The notes beneath the pieces were generated by a model, which was not told where the DNA came from, searched no databases, and saw only the letters and a list, made by a program, of their open reading frames with translations. A DNA stretch of 18,583 nt from an uncultured Collinsella sp. (GTDB lineage: Bacteria > Actinomycetota > Coriobacteriia > Coriobacteriales > Coriobacteriaceae), in assembly GCA_900754445.1 (NCBI GenBank), contig CAAECW010000123.1:1-18583 (forward strand). The letters are read 5' to 3'. Shown here one piece after another: positions 1 through 7,260 of the stretch (its first letter is position 1; the number at the start of each line of letters is the position of its first letter). The translations under genes were made by a program, and so were the position numbers.

Positions 1-1354
1 CCACGAGCACGCGGCAGGTATCGGCAAGCTCGGCGACACGGTTCTCGACCTGCGAAAACACACGCTCCGAAAGCACAAACTGCGCGGCGCCCATCACATA
101 GGAGCCCTGCGCAAACGAAGCGCCACTCCATTTTTTAGACGACGAGAACGGAATGACCGACAGCGGCTCAGACACCTCGACCGGGCGATCGGCGTAATAG
201 TTGAGCAGCGCCTGGCAGGTCTCGTTGGCATCGGCCGAAGTCGCACGTGCCACGTTAGCCAGCGCAAAATCGAGCACTGTGGTATCGACGGGAACAGCCG
301 CCTCGTCCGAGTCCACGCCAAAGCCAACACCCTCAACAGGCAGCGGGTAGGTGCCCTCGACCTCCATGCGGCCCGACGTGATGGTGCCCGTCTTGTCCAG
401 GCACAGTACATCGACGCGAGCGAGCGTCTCGATGCAGTAGAGCTGCTGCGCCAGCACCTTGCGGCGGGCCAGGCGCACCGTGGCGATGGCGAGCACCGAC
501 GAGGTCAGCAGCACCAGGCCTTGCGGGATCATGCCCAGCAGGGCGCCCACCGTGGACAGCAGCGCCGACGAAGGCACATGACCAGCCAACAGCTCGGAGA
601 AGCACCACGAAAGCGCGCTATCGCCCGGGGTTCCCGCTGCATCCCACAGCTCGCTCACACTCGAGGCAAACAACGCCAAACCGAGCGGGATCATGATGAT
701 GCTCGCAAAGCGCACGATGGCGTTCAGCGCGTTCATGATCTCGGAATTGACCTTTTTGACGTACTTGGCCTCGTTATTGATCTTAGCCACGTAGTTGTCG
801 GCGCCAACATGGATCACGCGGGCGCGCAGCAGGCCCGAGTCGATAAAGCTGCCGCTCATGAGCTCGGAACCGGGCTGCTTCTTAATAAGATCGCTCTCGC
901 CCGTCAGCAGGCTCTCGTTCACGAGCGCCTCGCCCGAAACCACCACGGCGTCGGCGGGAATCTGGTCGCCGCGCCCCAGGCGAATGATGTCGTCGAGCAC
1001 GATCTGGTCCAGGTCGAGCTCCACCTCGGCGCCGTCGCGCACCGCGATGGCCTTCTTGGAGGTCAGCAGCGTGAGCTTATCGACCATCCTCTTGGAACGC
1101 ATGGACTGGATGACGCCAATAGCGGTATTGAGAAACACCACGAACAGGAACGTCAGATTCTTAAACGAACCGGTCAAAATGACCAGGAACGCTAAGATCA
1201 CGTTGATCAAATTGAACAGCGTGCAGAGGTTCTCGATGATGAGCTCTTTGACCGACTTGGTCTTGAGCTCCATGTTGCGGTTGATCTTACCGGCGGCGAT
1301 GCGCTCCTCGACCTCGGCGGTCGAGAGTCCGCGCTCGATATCCGTTGCTGCCAT
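1..1354 (-). CDS. P-type cation-transporting ATPase, CtpE-like, N-terminal part (C-terminus beyond window)
   Basis: Membrane pump using ATP to move a cation, possibly Ca2+ by resemblance to mycobacterial CtpE; the ion is inferred. About 451 residues are visible, read leftward until the window edge. Seen in order: a short cytoplasmic N-terminus, a first membrane hairpin (about residues 40-76), an actuator domain with the TGES motif (about 151-154), two membrane segments including an IPQGL stretch in M4, then the phosphorylation motif DKTGT with the acceptor Asp near residue 320. The rest of the P domain, the nucleotide-binding domain and the C-terminal membrane segments lie outside. I chose the ATG at 1354, which has GGGA six to seven bases upstream; an in-frame ATG at 1366 is the alternative. 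The gene begins just after the terminator of tRNA-Arg(CCG). PQGL in place of the usual PEGL in M4 is notable because that Glu often binds the cation. Confidence 0.9.
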   Translation of the reverse strand, partial: MAATDIERGLSTAEVEERIAAGKINRNMELKTKSVKELIIENLCTLFNLINVILAFLVILTGSFKNLTFLFVVFLNTAIGVIQSMRSKRMVDKLTLLTSKKAIAVRDGAEVELDLDQIVLDDIIRLGRGDQIPADAVVVSGEALVNESLLTGESDLIKKQPGSELMSGSFIDSGLLRARVIHVGADNYVAKINNEAKYVKKVNSEIMNALNAIVRFASIIMIPLGLALFASSVSELWDAAGTPGDSALSWCFSELLAGHVPSSALLSTVGALLGMIPQGLVLLTSSVLAIATVRLARRKVLAQQLYCIETLARVDVLCLDKTGTITSGRMEVEGTYPLPVEGVGFGVDSDEAAVPVDTTVLDFALANVARATSADANETCQALLNYYADRPVEVSEPLSVIPFSSSKKWSGASFAQGSYVMGAAQFVLSERVFSQVENRVAELADTCRVLV

Positions 1355-1385
1355 ACCACGTCCCATCACGTCGCGTCGGTATAAG

Positions 1386-1420
1386 AAAAACCGCCCGGAC
1401 CATGCGAGGTTCGGACGGTC
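1386..1420 (-). terminator. Rho-independent terminator after tRNA-Arg(CCG)
   Basis: Read on the minus strand, ACCGTCCG pairs with CGGGCGGT (8 bp with one G-T pair, plus two further pairs after a mismatch) and is followed by TTTTTCTT. It lies 11 bases past the tRNA 3' end and about 20-30 bases before the ATPase start, so it should separate tRNA from ATPase transcription unless read through. Confidence 0.85.
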
Positions 1421-1430
1421 TTACGTTCGA

Positions 1431-1507
1431 TGGTGCCCCATGTTGGATTCGAACCAACGGCCTTCTGCTCCGGAGGCAGACGCTCTAATCCCCTGAGCTA
1501 ATAGGGC
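1431..1507 (-). tRNA. tRNA-Arg (anticodon CCG)
   Basis: A 77-base cloverleaf with encoded CCA. The acceptor arms GCCCTAT and ATGGGGC pair fully with one G-T. The D-arm (GCTC/GAGC) is intact, and the anticodon stem TCTGC/GCAGA holds the loop CTCCGGA, giving anticodon CCG for Arg codon CGG. The T-arm contains GGTTCGAATCC. It is divergent from the aromatic operon and followed by a terminator. Confidence 0.97.
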
Positions 1508-1518
1508 GAACGACTCGC

Positions 1519-1548
1519 ATTATACCCAAGTGCACCACGGGCTATCAA
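1519..1548 (-). promoter_or_regulatory. Sigma-70-type promoter of tRNA-Arg(CCG)
   Basis: On the minus strand TTGATA (1543-1548) is followed after 18 bases by a perfect TATAAT (1519-1524). The predicted start is near 1512, about five bases before the mature tRNA 5' end. Box match and distance both support it. Confidence 0.75.
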
Positions 1549-1600
1549 AATAAAAGAAAAAGCTTTGCAATTACGTGGGAGACGCGGCGCAACGGCCCAC

Positions 1601-1633
1601 TTTAGAAGGCAAAAGCGAGTCAGATAGTATAAA
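1601..1633 (+). promoter_or_regulatory. Weak candidate promoter of the aromatic operon
   Basis: TTTAGA (1601-1606) and TAGTAT (1625-1630) are spaced by 18 bases. The overlapping TATAAA (1628-1633) is a better -10 box but then lacks a well-spaced -35. The start would fall around 1637-1640, almost on the ATG of the possible leader peptide. No better candidate is visible between the tRNA and aroF. Confidence 0.35.
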
Positions 1634-1638
1634 CTCTC

Positions 1639-1701
1639 ATGCACCATATATACACGGCTCGCGATGCGGGCCGTTTTTGCAAAAGTTATCCATCGAGGTG
1701 A
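1639..1701 (+). CDS. Possible 20-codon leader peptide upstream of aroF
   Basis: An ATG at 1639 opens 20 codons ending in a TGA (1699-1701) that overlaps the aroF ribosome binding site. It starts MHHIY and includes Tyr at codons 5 and 17 and Phe at codon 13. There is no Shine-Dalgarno sequence, but the likely transcript start is at or next to the ATG, so it could be read as a leaderless message. Codon 5 (Tyr, 1651-1653) lies two bases before the 5' arm of the hairpin at 1655-1673. A ribosome stalled there would cover that arm, which fits attenuation by tyrosine supply. Translation is not proven, and an ORF this short can occur by chance. Confidence 0.3.
   Translation: MHHIYTARDAGRFCKSYPSR
1655..1678 (+). 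terminator. aroF: Terminator-like hairpin in the aroF leader (candidate attenuator)
   Basis: CGGCTCGC (1655-1662) pairs with GCGGGCCG (1666-1673) over 8 bp with one G-T pair and a GAT loop, followed directly by five T's. No plus-strand gene precedes it in the window and aroF starts 34 bases later, so its likely role is premature termination of the operon transcript. What would control it is inference. Confidence 0.6.
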
Positions 1702-1711
1702 GAGGCACACC

Positions 1712-2734
1712 ATGATTGCAATTCTAAAGCAGAGCGCCAGCGACGAGGCCGTCAGCCATATCGTCAGCTGGATTGAGAAAAAAGGCCTGAAGACCGACGT
1801 CTCGCGCGGCGAGAACGAGACGATTATCGGCTTGGTGGGCGATACGACCAAGATCGACCCGTTCCTGCTCGAGTCCATGGACGTCGTCGAGCGCGTGCAG
1901 CGCGTCTCCGAGCCGTTCAAGCGTGCCAACCGTAAGTTCCACCCCGAGGACTCCGTCATCGACTGCGGCCACGGCGTCAAGATCGGCGGCGACCAGTTCC
2001 AAGTCATCGCCGGCCCCTGCTCCGTCGAGGGCGAGAACCTCATCCGCATCGCACGCCGCGTAAAGGCCGCCGGCGCCACGATGCTGCGCGGCGGTGCCTA
2101 CAAGCCCCGCACCTCCCCCTACGCCTACCAGGGCATGGGCCCCGCCGGCCTCGACCTGCTGTGCGAGGCATCTGCCGAGCTCGACATGCCGATCGTCACC
2201 GAGATCATGGACCCACGCGACGTGCAGGTCTTCTTGGACAAGAAGATCGACGTCATGCAGATCGGCGCCCGCAACGCCCAGAACTTCCCCCTGCTCAAGG
2301 AGGTCGGCAAGACCCAAACCCCGATTCTGCTCAAGCGCGGTATGTCCGGCACGATCGACGAGCTGCTTATGGCCGCCGAGTACATCATGAGCGAGGGCAA
2401 CGACAACGTCATCCTGTGCGAGCGCGGCATCCGCACCTTCGAGACCCGCACCCGTAACACTTTCGACCTCAACGCCGTGCCGGTGCTGCACCACCTGTCG
2501 CACCTGCCTGTCGTTGCCGACCCCAGCCACGCCACCGGCTACACCCGCTACGTCGAGCCCATGGCGCTCGCCGCGACCGCCTGCGGTGCCAACGGCCTGG
2601 AGATCGAGGTCCACGACGAGCCGAGCCGAGCCTGGTCCGACGGCGCCCAGGCCCTCACCCCCGATCAGTTCGACGACACCATGCGCCGCATTCGCGCCAT
2701 CCGCGAGGTTGTCTGCCAAGAGACCATGGAGTAG
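1712..2734 (+). CDS. aroF: 3-deoxy-D-arabino-heptulosonate 7-phosphate (DAHP) synthase, Thermotoga type
   Basis: Condenses phosphoenolpyruvate with erythrose 4-phosphate to DAHP, the first committed step of the shikimate pathway, in the cytoplasm. The protein has 340 residues, the usual size for the type I-beta enzyme with an N-terminal regulatory domain. Residues 1 to about 70 form the ferredoxin-like/ACT-like extension that in Thermotoga DAHP synthase binds tyrosine or phenylalanine. The TIM barrel follows, with AGPCS (100-104), the PEP-binding KPRTSPY (131-137) and DPSHATGY near the end. The ATG at 1712 is preferred over an in-frame ATG at 1664 because GAGGTGAGAGG lies six bases before it and the protein then matches the family N-terminus. 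It is the first gene of the operon; tyrA starts three bases after its stop. Confidence 0.97.
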   Translation: MIAILKQSASDEAVSHIVSWIEKKGLKTDVSRGENETIIGLVGDTTKIDPFLLESMDVVERVQRVSEPFKRANRKFHPEDSVIDCGHGVKIGGDQFQVIAGPCSVEGENLIRIARRVKAAGATMLRGGAYKPRTSPYAYQGMGPAGLDLLCEASAELDMPIVTEIMDPRDVQVFLDKKIDVMQIGARNAQNFPLLKEVGKTQTPILLKRGMSGTIDELLMAAEYIMSEGNDNVILCERGIRTFETRTRNTFDLNAVPVLHHLSHLPVVADPSHATGYTRYVEPMALAATACGANGLEIEVHDEPSRAWSDGAQALTPDQFDDTMRRIRAIREVVCQETME

Positions 2735-2737
2735 CCC

Positions 2738-3652
2738 ATGGGTACGGTGAGAAACGCGCGCGTTAACCAGGGCGGCCCTAAGTGCGCCGGCATCGTCGGC
2801 CTTGGCCTCATCGGCGGTAGCTTTGCCCGCGGCTATGCGCAGGCGGGCGTCCGCGTGCTGGCCTGGGACCCCGACGATGACGTGATGACGGCCGCCAGCA
2901 TGGGCACTGTCGCCGGAGAGCTCAACGACAAGACACTCGGCGAATGCGACATCATCGTCCTTGCCTGCTATCCCGAGGCATGCATCGAGTGGCTCGAGGC
3001 GCACGCCCAGGCGCTCGCCGACGCCACCGACACCGACGCCATCATGGGTCCCGTGGTGATCGACACGGTGGGTGTCAAGGGCATCGTGTGCGAGCGCGCC
3101 TTTGAGCTTGCCCGCGAGCACGGCTTTTACTTTGTGGGCGCGCACCCCATGGCGGGCACGCAGTACTCGGGCTATGCGCACTCCCGTGCCGACCTGTTCC
3201 AGGGCGCCCCGCTCGTGCTCGTACCGCCCGCGGTGGACGATGCGCTCAAGCTGGAGCTTTTGGGCCAGGTGCGCGAGATGGTGCGCCCCTTGGGCTTTGG
3301 CAAGTTCAGCGTGACCAGCGCCGCCGAGCACGACCGCGTCATCGCCTTCACGAGCCAGCTTGCGCACGTGGTGTCCAACGCCTACGTCAAAAGCCCGACC
3401 GCCCAGGTCCACCACGGTTTTTCGGCCGGTAGCTACCGCGATCTCACCCGCGTGGCGCACCTCAATCCTCAGATGTGGTCCGAGCTTATGATCGACGACG
3501 CCGATGCGCTCGCCTTCGAGATCGACCATCTGATCGAGTCGCTTGGCGCCTACAGCCGTGCGCTCAAGGACCGCGACCAGCGCTATCTGGAGAATCTCCT
3601 TGCCGAGGGCGACCGCATTAAGCGCGCGCTCGACGACGAGGCCTCCCACTAG
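2738..3652 (+). CDS. tyrA: Prephenate dehydrogenase
   Basis: Oxidatively decarboxylates prephenate to 4-hydroxyphenylpyruvate using NAD(P)+, the branch to tyrosine. The 304-residue protein has a Rossmann nucleotide site GLGLIG (21-26), the family motif GAHPMAG (134-140) with its conserved His, and the helical dimerisation region containing GSYRDLTR near the C-terminus. There is no ACT domain, so end-product control probably sits in other enzymes. The ATG at 2738 has GGAG six bases upstream, formed by the last codons of aroF, which points to tight translational linkage. A 36-base gap separates it from aroB. Confidence 0.95.
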   Translation: MGTVRNARVNQGGPKCAGIVGLGLIGGSFARGYAQAGVRVLAWDPDDDVMTAASMGTVAGELNDKTLGECDIIVLACYPEACIEWLEAHAQALADATDTDAIMGPVVIDTVGVKGIVCERAFELAREHGFYFVGAHPMAGTQYSGYAHSRADLFQGAPLVLVPPAVDDALKLELLGQVREMVRPLGFGKFSVTSAAEHDRVIAFTSQLAHVVSNAYVKSPTAQVHHGFSAGSYRDLTRVAHLNPQMWSELMIDDADALAFEIDHLIESLGAYSRALKDRDQRYLENLLAEGDRIKRALDDEASH

Positions 3653-3688
3653 ACCACCTATCACGCCAGGTCGAAAGGACCGAAGCTT

Positions 3689-4795
3689 ATGGCGATTACC
3701 ATCGATATCGACACTGCACGCCCCTACCAAGTGCATGTTGGCACGTTTCTGCTGGAGCAGGCGGGACCGCTCGTGCGCGCCACCGCCGGCGGCACCAAGG
3801 CCGTCATCGTGACGGACACCAACGTGGGCCCGCTCTACCAGATGCCCGTTAAGCAGAGCCTGGAGGCGTCAGGCTACGAGGTGAGCATCTGCACCTTCGA
3901 GGCCGGCGAGGCCCATAAGCGCGCCGAAACCTATGTTGCCATTTTGGAGTTTGTGGCCGAGCACGAGCTTTCGCGCTCCGACGTGATCGTGGCACTCGGC
4001 GGCGGCGTCGTGGGCGACGTGGCGGGCTTTGTGGCCGCCACCTACATGCGCGGCTGCAAGTTTGTGCAGATCCCGACAAGCCTGCTCGCCATGGTGGATT
4101 CGTCGGTGGGCGGCAAGACCGCCATCGACCTGGCCGCCGGCAAGAACTTGGCCGGCGCCTTTTGGCAGCCGAGCGTGGTTATCGCCGACGTAGGGTGCCT
4201 GGCCACCCTCACGCCCGAGCAGTTCGCCGACGGCTGCGGCGAGGTCGTCAAGCACGCCGTGATCGCCGATCCCGAGCTCTTCGCCGAGTTGGAGAAGACC
4301 CCGCTCACGCTGGAGCTGCTCAACCGCGATGTGGCCCGCGTAGCGCTCATCATCGCCCGCAACATCGACATCAAGCGCGCCGTGGTCGTTGCCGACGAGC
4401 GCGAAACCAACCAGCGAAAGCTCCTCAACTTTGGACACAGCGCCGGACATGCCGTCGAGGCCTGCGAGCACTTTGAGCTCGGACACGGCAACTGCGTGTC
4501 GATCGGCATGGGCATCATCACGCGCGCCGCGGCCCTGCACGGCGTCTGCGATGCCGCACTGCCCGGTCGTATTGAGGAGCTCTGCGCCCGCCATGGCCTC
4601 AAGACCCGCTGCGACCTCGATGTCGATGCCGTCTTTGCCGAGACGCTCCACGACAAGAAGCGCGCGGGCGACACCATCGACCTGGTGATTCCGCACGGCA
4701 TTGGCCGCTGCAGCATCGACCGCACGCCGCTTTCCACTTTCCACGAACTCATTGCCGAAGGCCTCGGCCAGAAGGGAGACGCATCCGCATGCTAG
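3689..4795 (+). CDS. aroB: 3-dehydroquinate synthase
   Basis: Converts DAHP to 3-dehydroquinate, the second step of the pathway, with catalytic NAD+ and a divalent metal. The 368-residue length is normal. Seen: the NAD-binding glycine-rich run GGGVVGDVAGF (104-114), DSSVGGKTAID (137-147), the metal and substrate region GCGEVVKH (182-189), and the metal-binding FGHSAGHAVE in the C-terminal half. GAAAGGA stands about nine bases before the ATG. The gene overlaps aroA by seven bases. Confidence 0.97.
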   Translation: MAITIDIDTARPYQVHVGTFLLEQAGPLVRATAGGTKAVIVTDTNVGPLYQMPVKQSLEASGYEVSICTFEAGEAHKRAETYVAILEFVAEHELSRSDVIVALGGGVVGDVAGFVAATYMRGCKFVQIPTSLLAMVDSSVGGKTAIDLAAGKNLAGAFWQPSVVIADVGCLATLTPEQFADGCGEVVKHAVIADPELFAELEKTPLTLELLNRDVARVALIIARNIDIKRAVVVADERETNQRKLLNFGHSAGHAVEACEHFELGHGNCVSIGMGIITRAAALHGVCDAALPGRIEELCARHGLKTRCDLDVDAVFAETLHDKKRAGDTIDLVIPHGIGRCSIDRTPLSTFHELIAEGLGQKGDASAC

Positions 4796-6108
4796 CCCGC
4801 ATCACCCCGTCCCCGCTCAAGGGCACCGTTCCCGCCATCGCGTCCAAGTCGATGGCGCATCGCCTGATCATCTGCGCTGCGCTTGCCAACGGCGAGACGC
4901 ACGTCACCTGCAACACTACCTGCGCCGACATCGAGGCCACGGTGCGTTGCCTTACGGCCCTGGGCGCCCGCATCGAGACCGTCGAGGACGGCTTCCAGGT
5001 CCACCCCACCATGAAGAGTGTTGAGTTTGGCCTGCTCAAGGCCCTTGCCGGCGGCACGCTTGACTGCGGCGAAAGCGGCTCCACGCTGCGCTTTATGCTG
5101 CCTGTCGTCTGCGCGTTGGGTGCGGATGCCACCTTCGTGGGCCAGGGTCGTCTGGGCGCACGCCCCCTCTCCCCGCTCTCCGACGAGATCATTGCCGCCG
5201 GCTGCGACCTGCAGGGTCTGGGCGGTTTTCCGCTCAAGACAAGCGGCCGCATGCGCCCGGGCACCTTTATCCTGCCGGGCAACGTGAGCTCGCAGTACAT
5301 CTCCGGCCTGCTGCTGGCAGCCCCGCTTCTGGCCCAGCCCTCCTGCGTGCAGGTGACCGGCCTTATCGAGAGCCGCCCCTATATCAACCTGACCATCCAG
5401 GCCATGAAGGCCTTCGGCGTCGAGGTCAACGTCGAGCGTATTCCCGCCCGGGACGGCCAGCCCGAGGTCACGAACTTCCGCGTGAGCAGCGGCTCGTACC
5501 GCACGCCCGGCAGCGTGGCCGTCGAGGGCGACTGGTCCAACGCCGCCTTTTGGCTGTGCGCCGGCGCCATCGGCACCGACCCCATCACCGTGGAGGGCGT
5601 GTCGCTGAGCTCCGCGCAGGGCGACCGCAACGTGCTTGCCGCGCTTTCGCGCTTTGGCGCCCGCATCGTGCGCTCCACCAACGCCGCCACCGTGCAGTCC
5701 GACAAGCTCGCCGGCTTTGAGATGAGCGCCCACGACATCCCCGACCTGGTGCCCGTTATCTCGGCCGTGGCCTCGCTGGCTCAGGGCCGCACGTTCATCC
5801 GCGATTGCGCCCGTCTGCGTATCAAGGAATCCGACCGCCTGGCCACCACCACCCGCGAGCTCGCCGCGCTGGGCGCGCAGGTGCGCATTGCCGGCGATGA
5901 CCTCATCATCAAGGGTGTCGATGCCTTCAGCGGCGGCGAGGTCGATTCGCACAACGACCACCGCATCGCCATGATGGCCGCCATCGCCGCGAGCCGCGCC
6001 ACCGGCGAGGTCGTGATCCACGGCGCCGAGGCCGTCAACAAGTCCTATCCCGATTTCTTCGACCACTACCGCCTACTGGGCGGCAAGGTCACGCTCGAGG
6101 AGGAATAG
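4789..6108 (+). CDS. aroA: 3-phosphoshikimate 1-carboxyvinyltransferase (EPSP synthase)
   Basis: Transfers the enolpyruvyl group of PEP to shikimate 3-phosphate, giving EPSP, the sixth step. It has 439 residues and the two-lobed fold expected from the motif order: ASKSMAHR (18-25) with the substrate Lys and Arg, DCGESGSTLRF (92-102), RLRIKESDR (342-350), HNDHR (388-392) and KSYPDFF near the C-terminus. The residue 92-102 region differs from the NAGTAMRP of the E. coli enzyme and looks like the version common in clostridia. The ATG lies inside the end of aroB (ATGCTAG, overlap 4789-4795), with GAAGGGAG about 11 bases upstream. aroC starts one base after its stop. Confidence 0.97.
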   Translation: MLARITPSPLKGTVPAIASKSMAHRLIICAALANGETHVTCNTTCADIEATVRCLTALGARIETVEDGFQVHPTMKSVEFGLLKALAGGTLDCGESGSTLRFMLPVVCALGADATFVGQGRLGARPLSPLSDEIIAAGCDLQGLGGFPLKTSGRMRPGTFILPGNVSSQYISGLLLAAPLLAQPSCVQVTGLIESRPYINLTIQAMKAFGVEVNVERIPARDGQPEVTNFRVSSGSYRTPGSVAVEGDWSNAAFWLCAGAIGTDPITVEGVSLSSAQGDRNVLAALSRFGARIVRSTNAATVQSDKLAGFEMSAHDIPDLVPVISAVASLAQGRTFIRDCARLRIKESDRLATTTRELAALGAQVRIAGDDLIIKGVDAFSGGEVDSHNDHRIAMMAAIAASRATGEVVIHGAEAVNKSYPDFFDHYRLLGGKVTLEEE

Positions 6109-6109
6109 C

Positions 6110-7207
6110 ATGTCCTCGACCTTTGGCAACGTCTTGCACTTAAGCATCTTCGGCCAGTCGCACTCTCCCGCTATCGGCTGCTCGCTCGATGGCATCCCGG
6201 CGGGCATCGCCGTGGACCAGGAGAAGCTGCAGGCCTTCCTCGACCGTCGCGCCCCCGGTCGCGACGAGACCGCGACCAAACGCCGCGAGGCCGACGCCGC
6301 CCACATCATCGCCGGTGTTGTCGATGGACATACCACCGGCGCGCCCATCGCCGCGATTATCGAGAACACCAACACGCGCTCCAATGATTACTCCGAGCTG
6401 CGCCGCAAGCCCCGTCCCGGACATGCGGACTTCCCTGCGCGCGTGAAGTATCACAACATGCACGATGTCGCTGGTGGCGGGCATTTTTCCGGCCGCCTAA
6501 CGGCCCCCTTATGCATCGCCGGCGGCATTGCGCTGCAGGCACTTGAGGCCCGCGGCATTCAGGTCATGGCGCACGTCGCGCAGATCGGCGGCATCTCCGA
6601 CCTGCCTATGGACGATATGGTCTATCGCGAGGCCGACCGCAAGGCAATCCTTACGAACGATCTGCCGTGCATTGACGCCACCGCAGCCGGTCGCATGCGC
6701 GAGGAGATCCTAGCCGCGCGCGACGAACTCGACAGCATCGGCGGCATCGTGGAGTGCGGCATCTACGGGCTTCCCGCGGGCATCGGCGACCCCATGTTCG
6801 ACGGCATCGAGAACCGCATCGCGCAAATCGCGTTTGGCATTCCCGCCGTAAAGGGCGTGGAGTTTGGCATGGGCTTTGCCGTGGCCGCCATGCGCGGCAG
6901 CGAAAACAACGATCCGTATCGCATCGATGCAGAGTCGGGCGAGATCGAGGTTGAATCCAACAACGCCGGCGGCATCCTGGGCGGTATTTCGACCGGCGCG
7001 CCCGTCATGTGGCGGATGGCCGTAAAGCCGACGCCCTCAATTGGCCGCGAGCAGCAGACCGTAGACATGGACGCCATGGAAAATGCCGAGCTCTCGATCC
7101 ACGGCCGCCACGATCCCTGCATCGTCCCCCGAGCCGTCCCCGTAGCCGAAGCAGCCGCCGCCCTCGCCATCTGGGACGCTCTCCTCGAGGACGCCGCCCA
7201 GCTCTAA
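6110..7207 (+). CDS. aroC: Chorismate synthase
   Basis: Removes phosphate from EPSP to form chorismate, the last step of the common pathway; the family needs reduced FMN. The protein has 365 residues, normal length. Seen: FGQSH (14-18) at the N-terminus, RPGHADF (102-108), GGGHFSGRLTA (122-132), and late motifs GREQQTVDM and GRHDPCIVPRAVP. The GGGHFSGRLTA version replaces the GGGRSSARET of enterobacterial enzymes. A strong GAGGAGGAA, formed by the last aroA codons, stands four bases before the ATG. A 53-base gap follows before pheA. Confidence 0.97.
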   Translation: MSSTFGNVLHLSIFGQSHSPAIGCSLDGIPAGIAVDQEKLQAFLDRRAPGRDETATKRREADAAHIIAGVVDGHTTGAPIAAIIENTNTRSNDYSELRRKPRPGHADFPARVKYHNMHDVAGGGHFSGRLTAPLCIAGGIALQALEARGIQVMAHVAQIGGISDLPMDDMVYREADRKAILTNDLPCIDATAAGRMREEILAARDELDSIGGIVECGIYGLPAGIGDPMFDGIENRIAQIAFGIPAVKGVEFGMGFAVAAMRGSENNDPYRIDAESGEIEVESNNAGGILGGISTGAPVMWRMAVKPTPSIGREQQTVDMDAMENAELSIHGRHDPCIVPRAVPVAEAAAALAIWDALLEDAAQL

Positions 7208-7260
7208 CCCGACTCACCTGGGTTGCCTGCCAACTCAGCCGTTACGTGAAAGGGGCCTCC

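Noticed and set aside
521..1195. 224-residue plus-strand frame over the left-edge ATPase
   Set aside because: The minus strand encodes TGES and DKTGT motifs in a continuous P-type ATPase; the plus frame shows no family features.
1601..1711. T-box or other large riboswitch before aroF
   Set aside because: The space between likely promoter and start codon is only about 70 bases, too short for a T-box, and no T-box consensus is visible.
1724..3736. 670-residue open frame on the minus strand across aroF and tyrA
   Set aside because: It is antisense to two clear enzymes. Its composition is biased to Val, Gly, Ala, His and Asp, as expected from the reverse of high-G+C codons, and it has no recognisable domain.
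7009..7260. Upstream in-frame extension of pheA
   Set aside because: It overlaps aroC in another frame, is Arg/Pro-rich and lacks a ribosome site; the ATG at 7261 has AAAGGGG and gives the normal chorismate mutase N-terminus.
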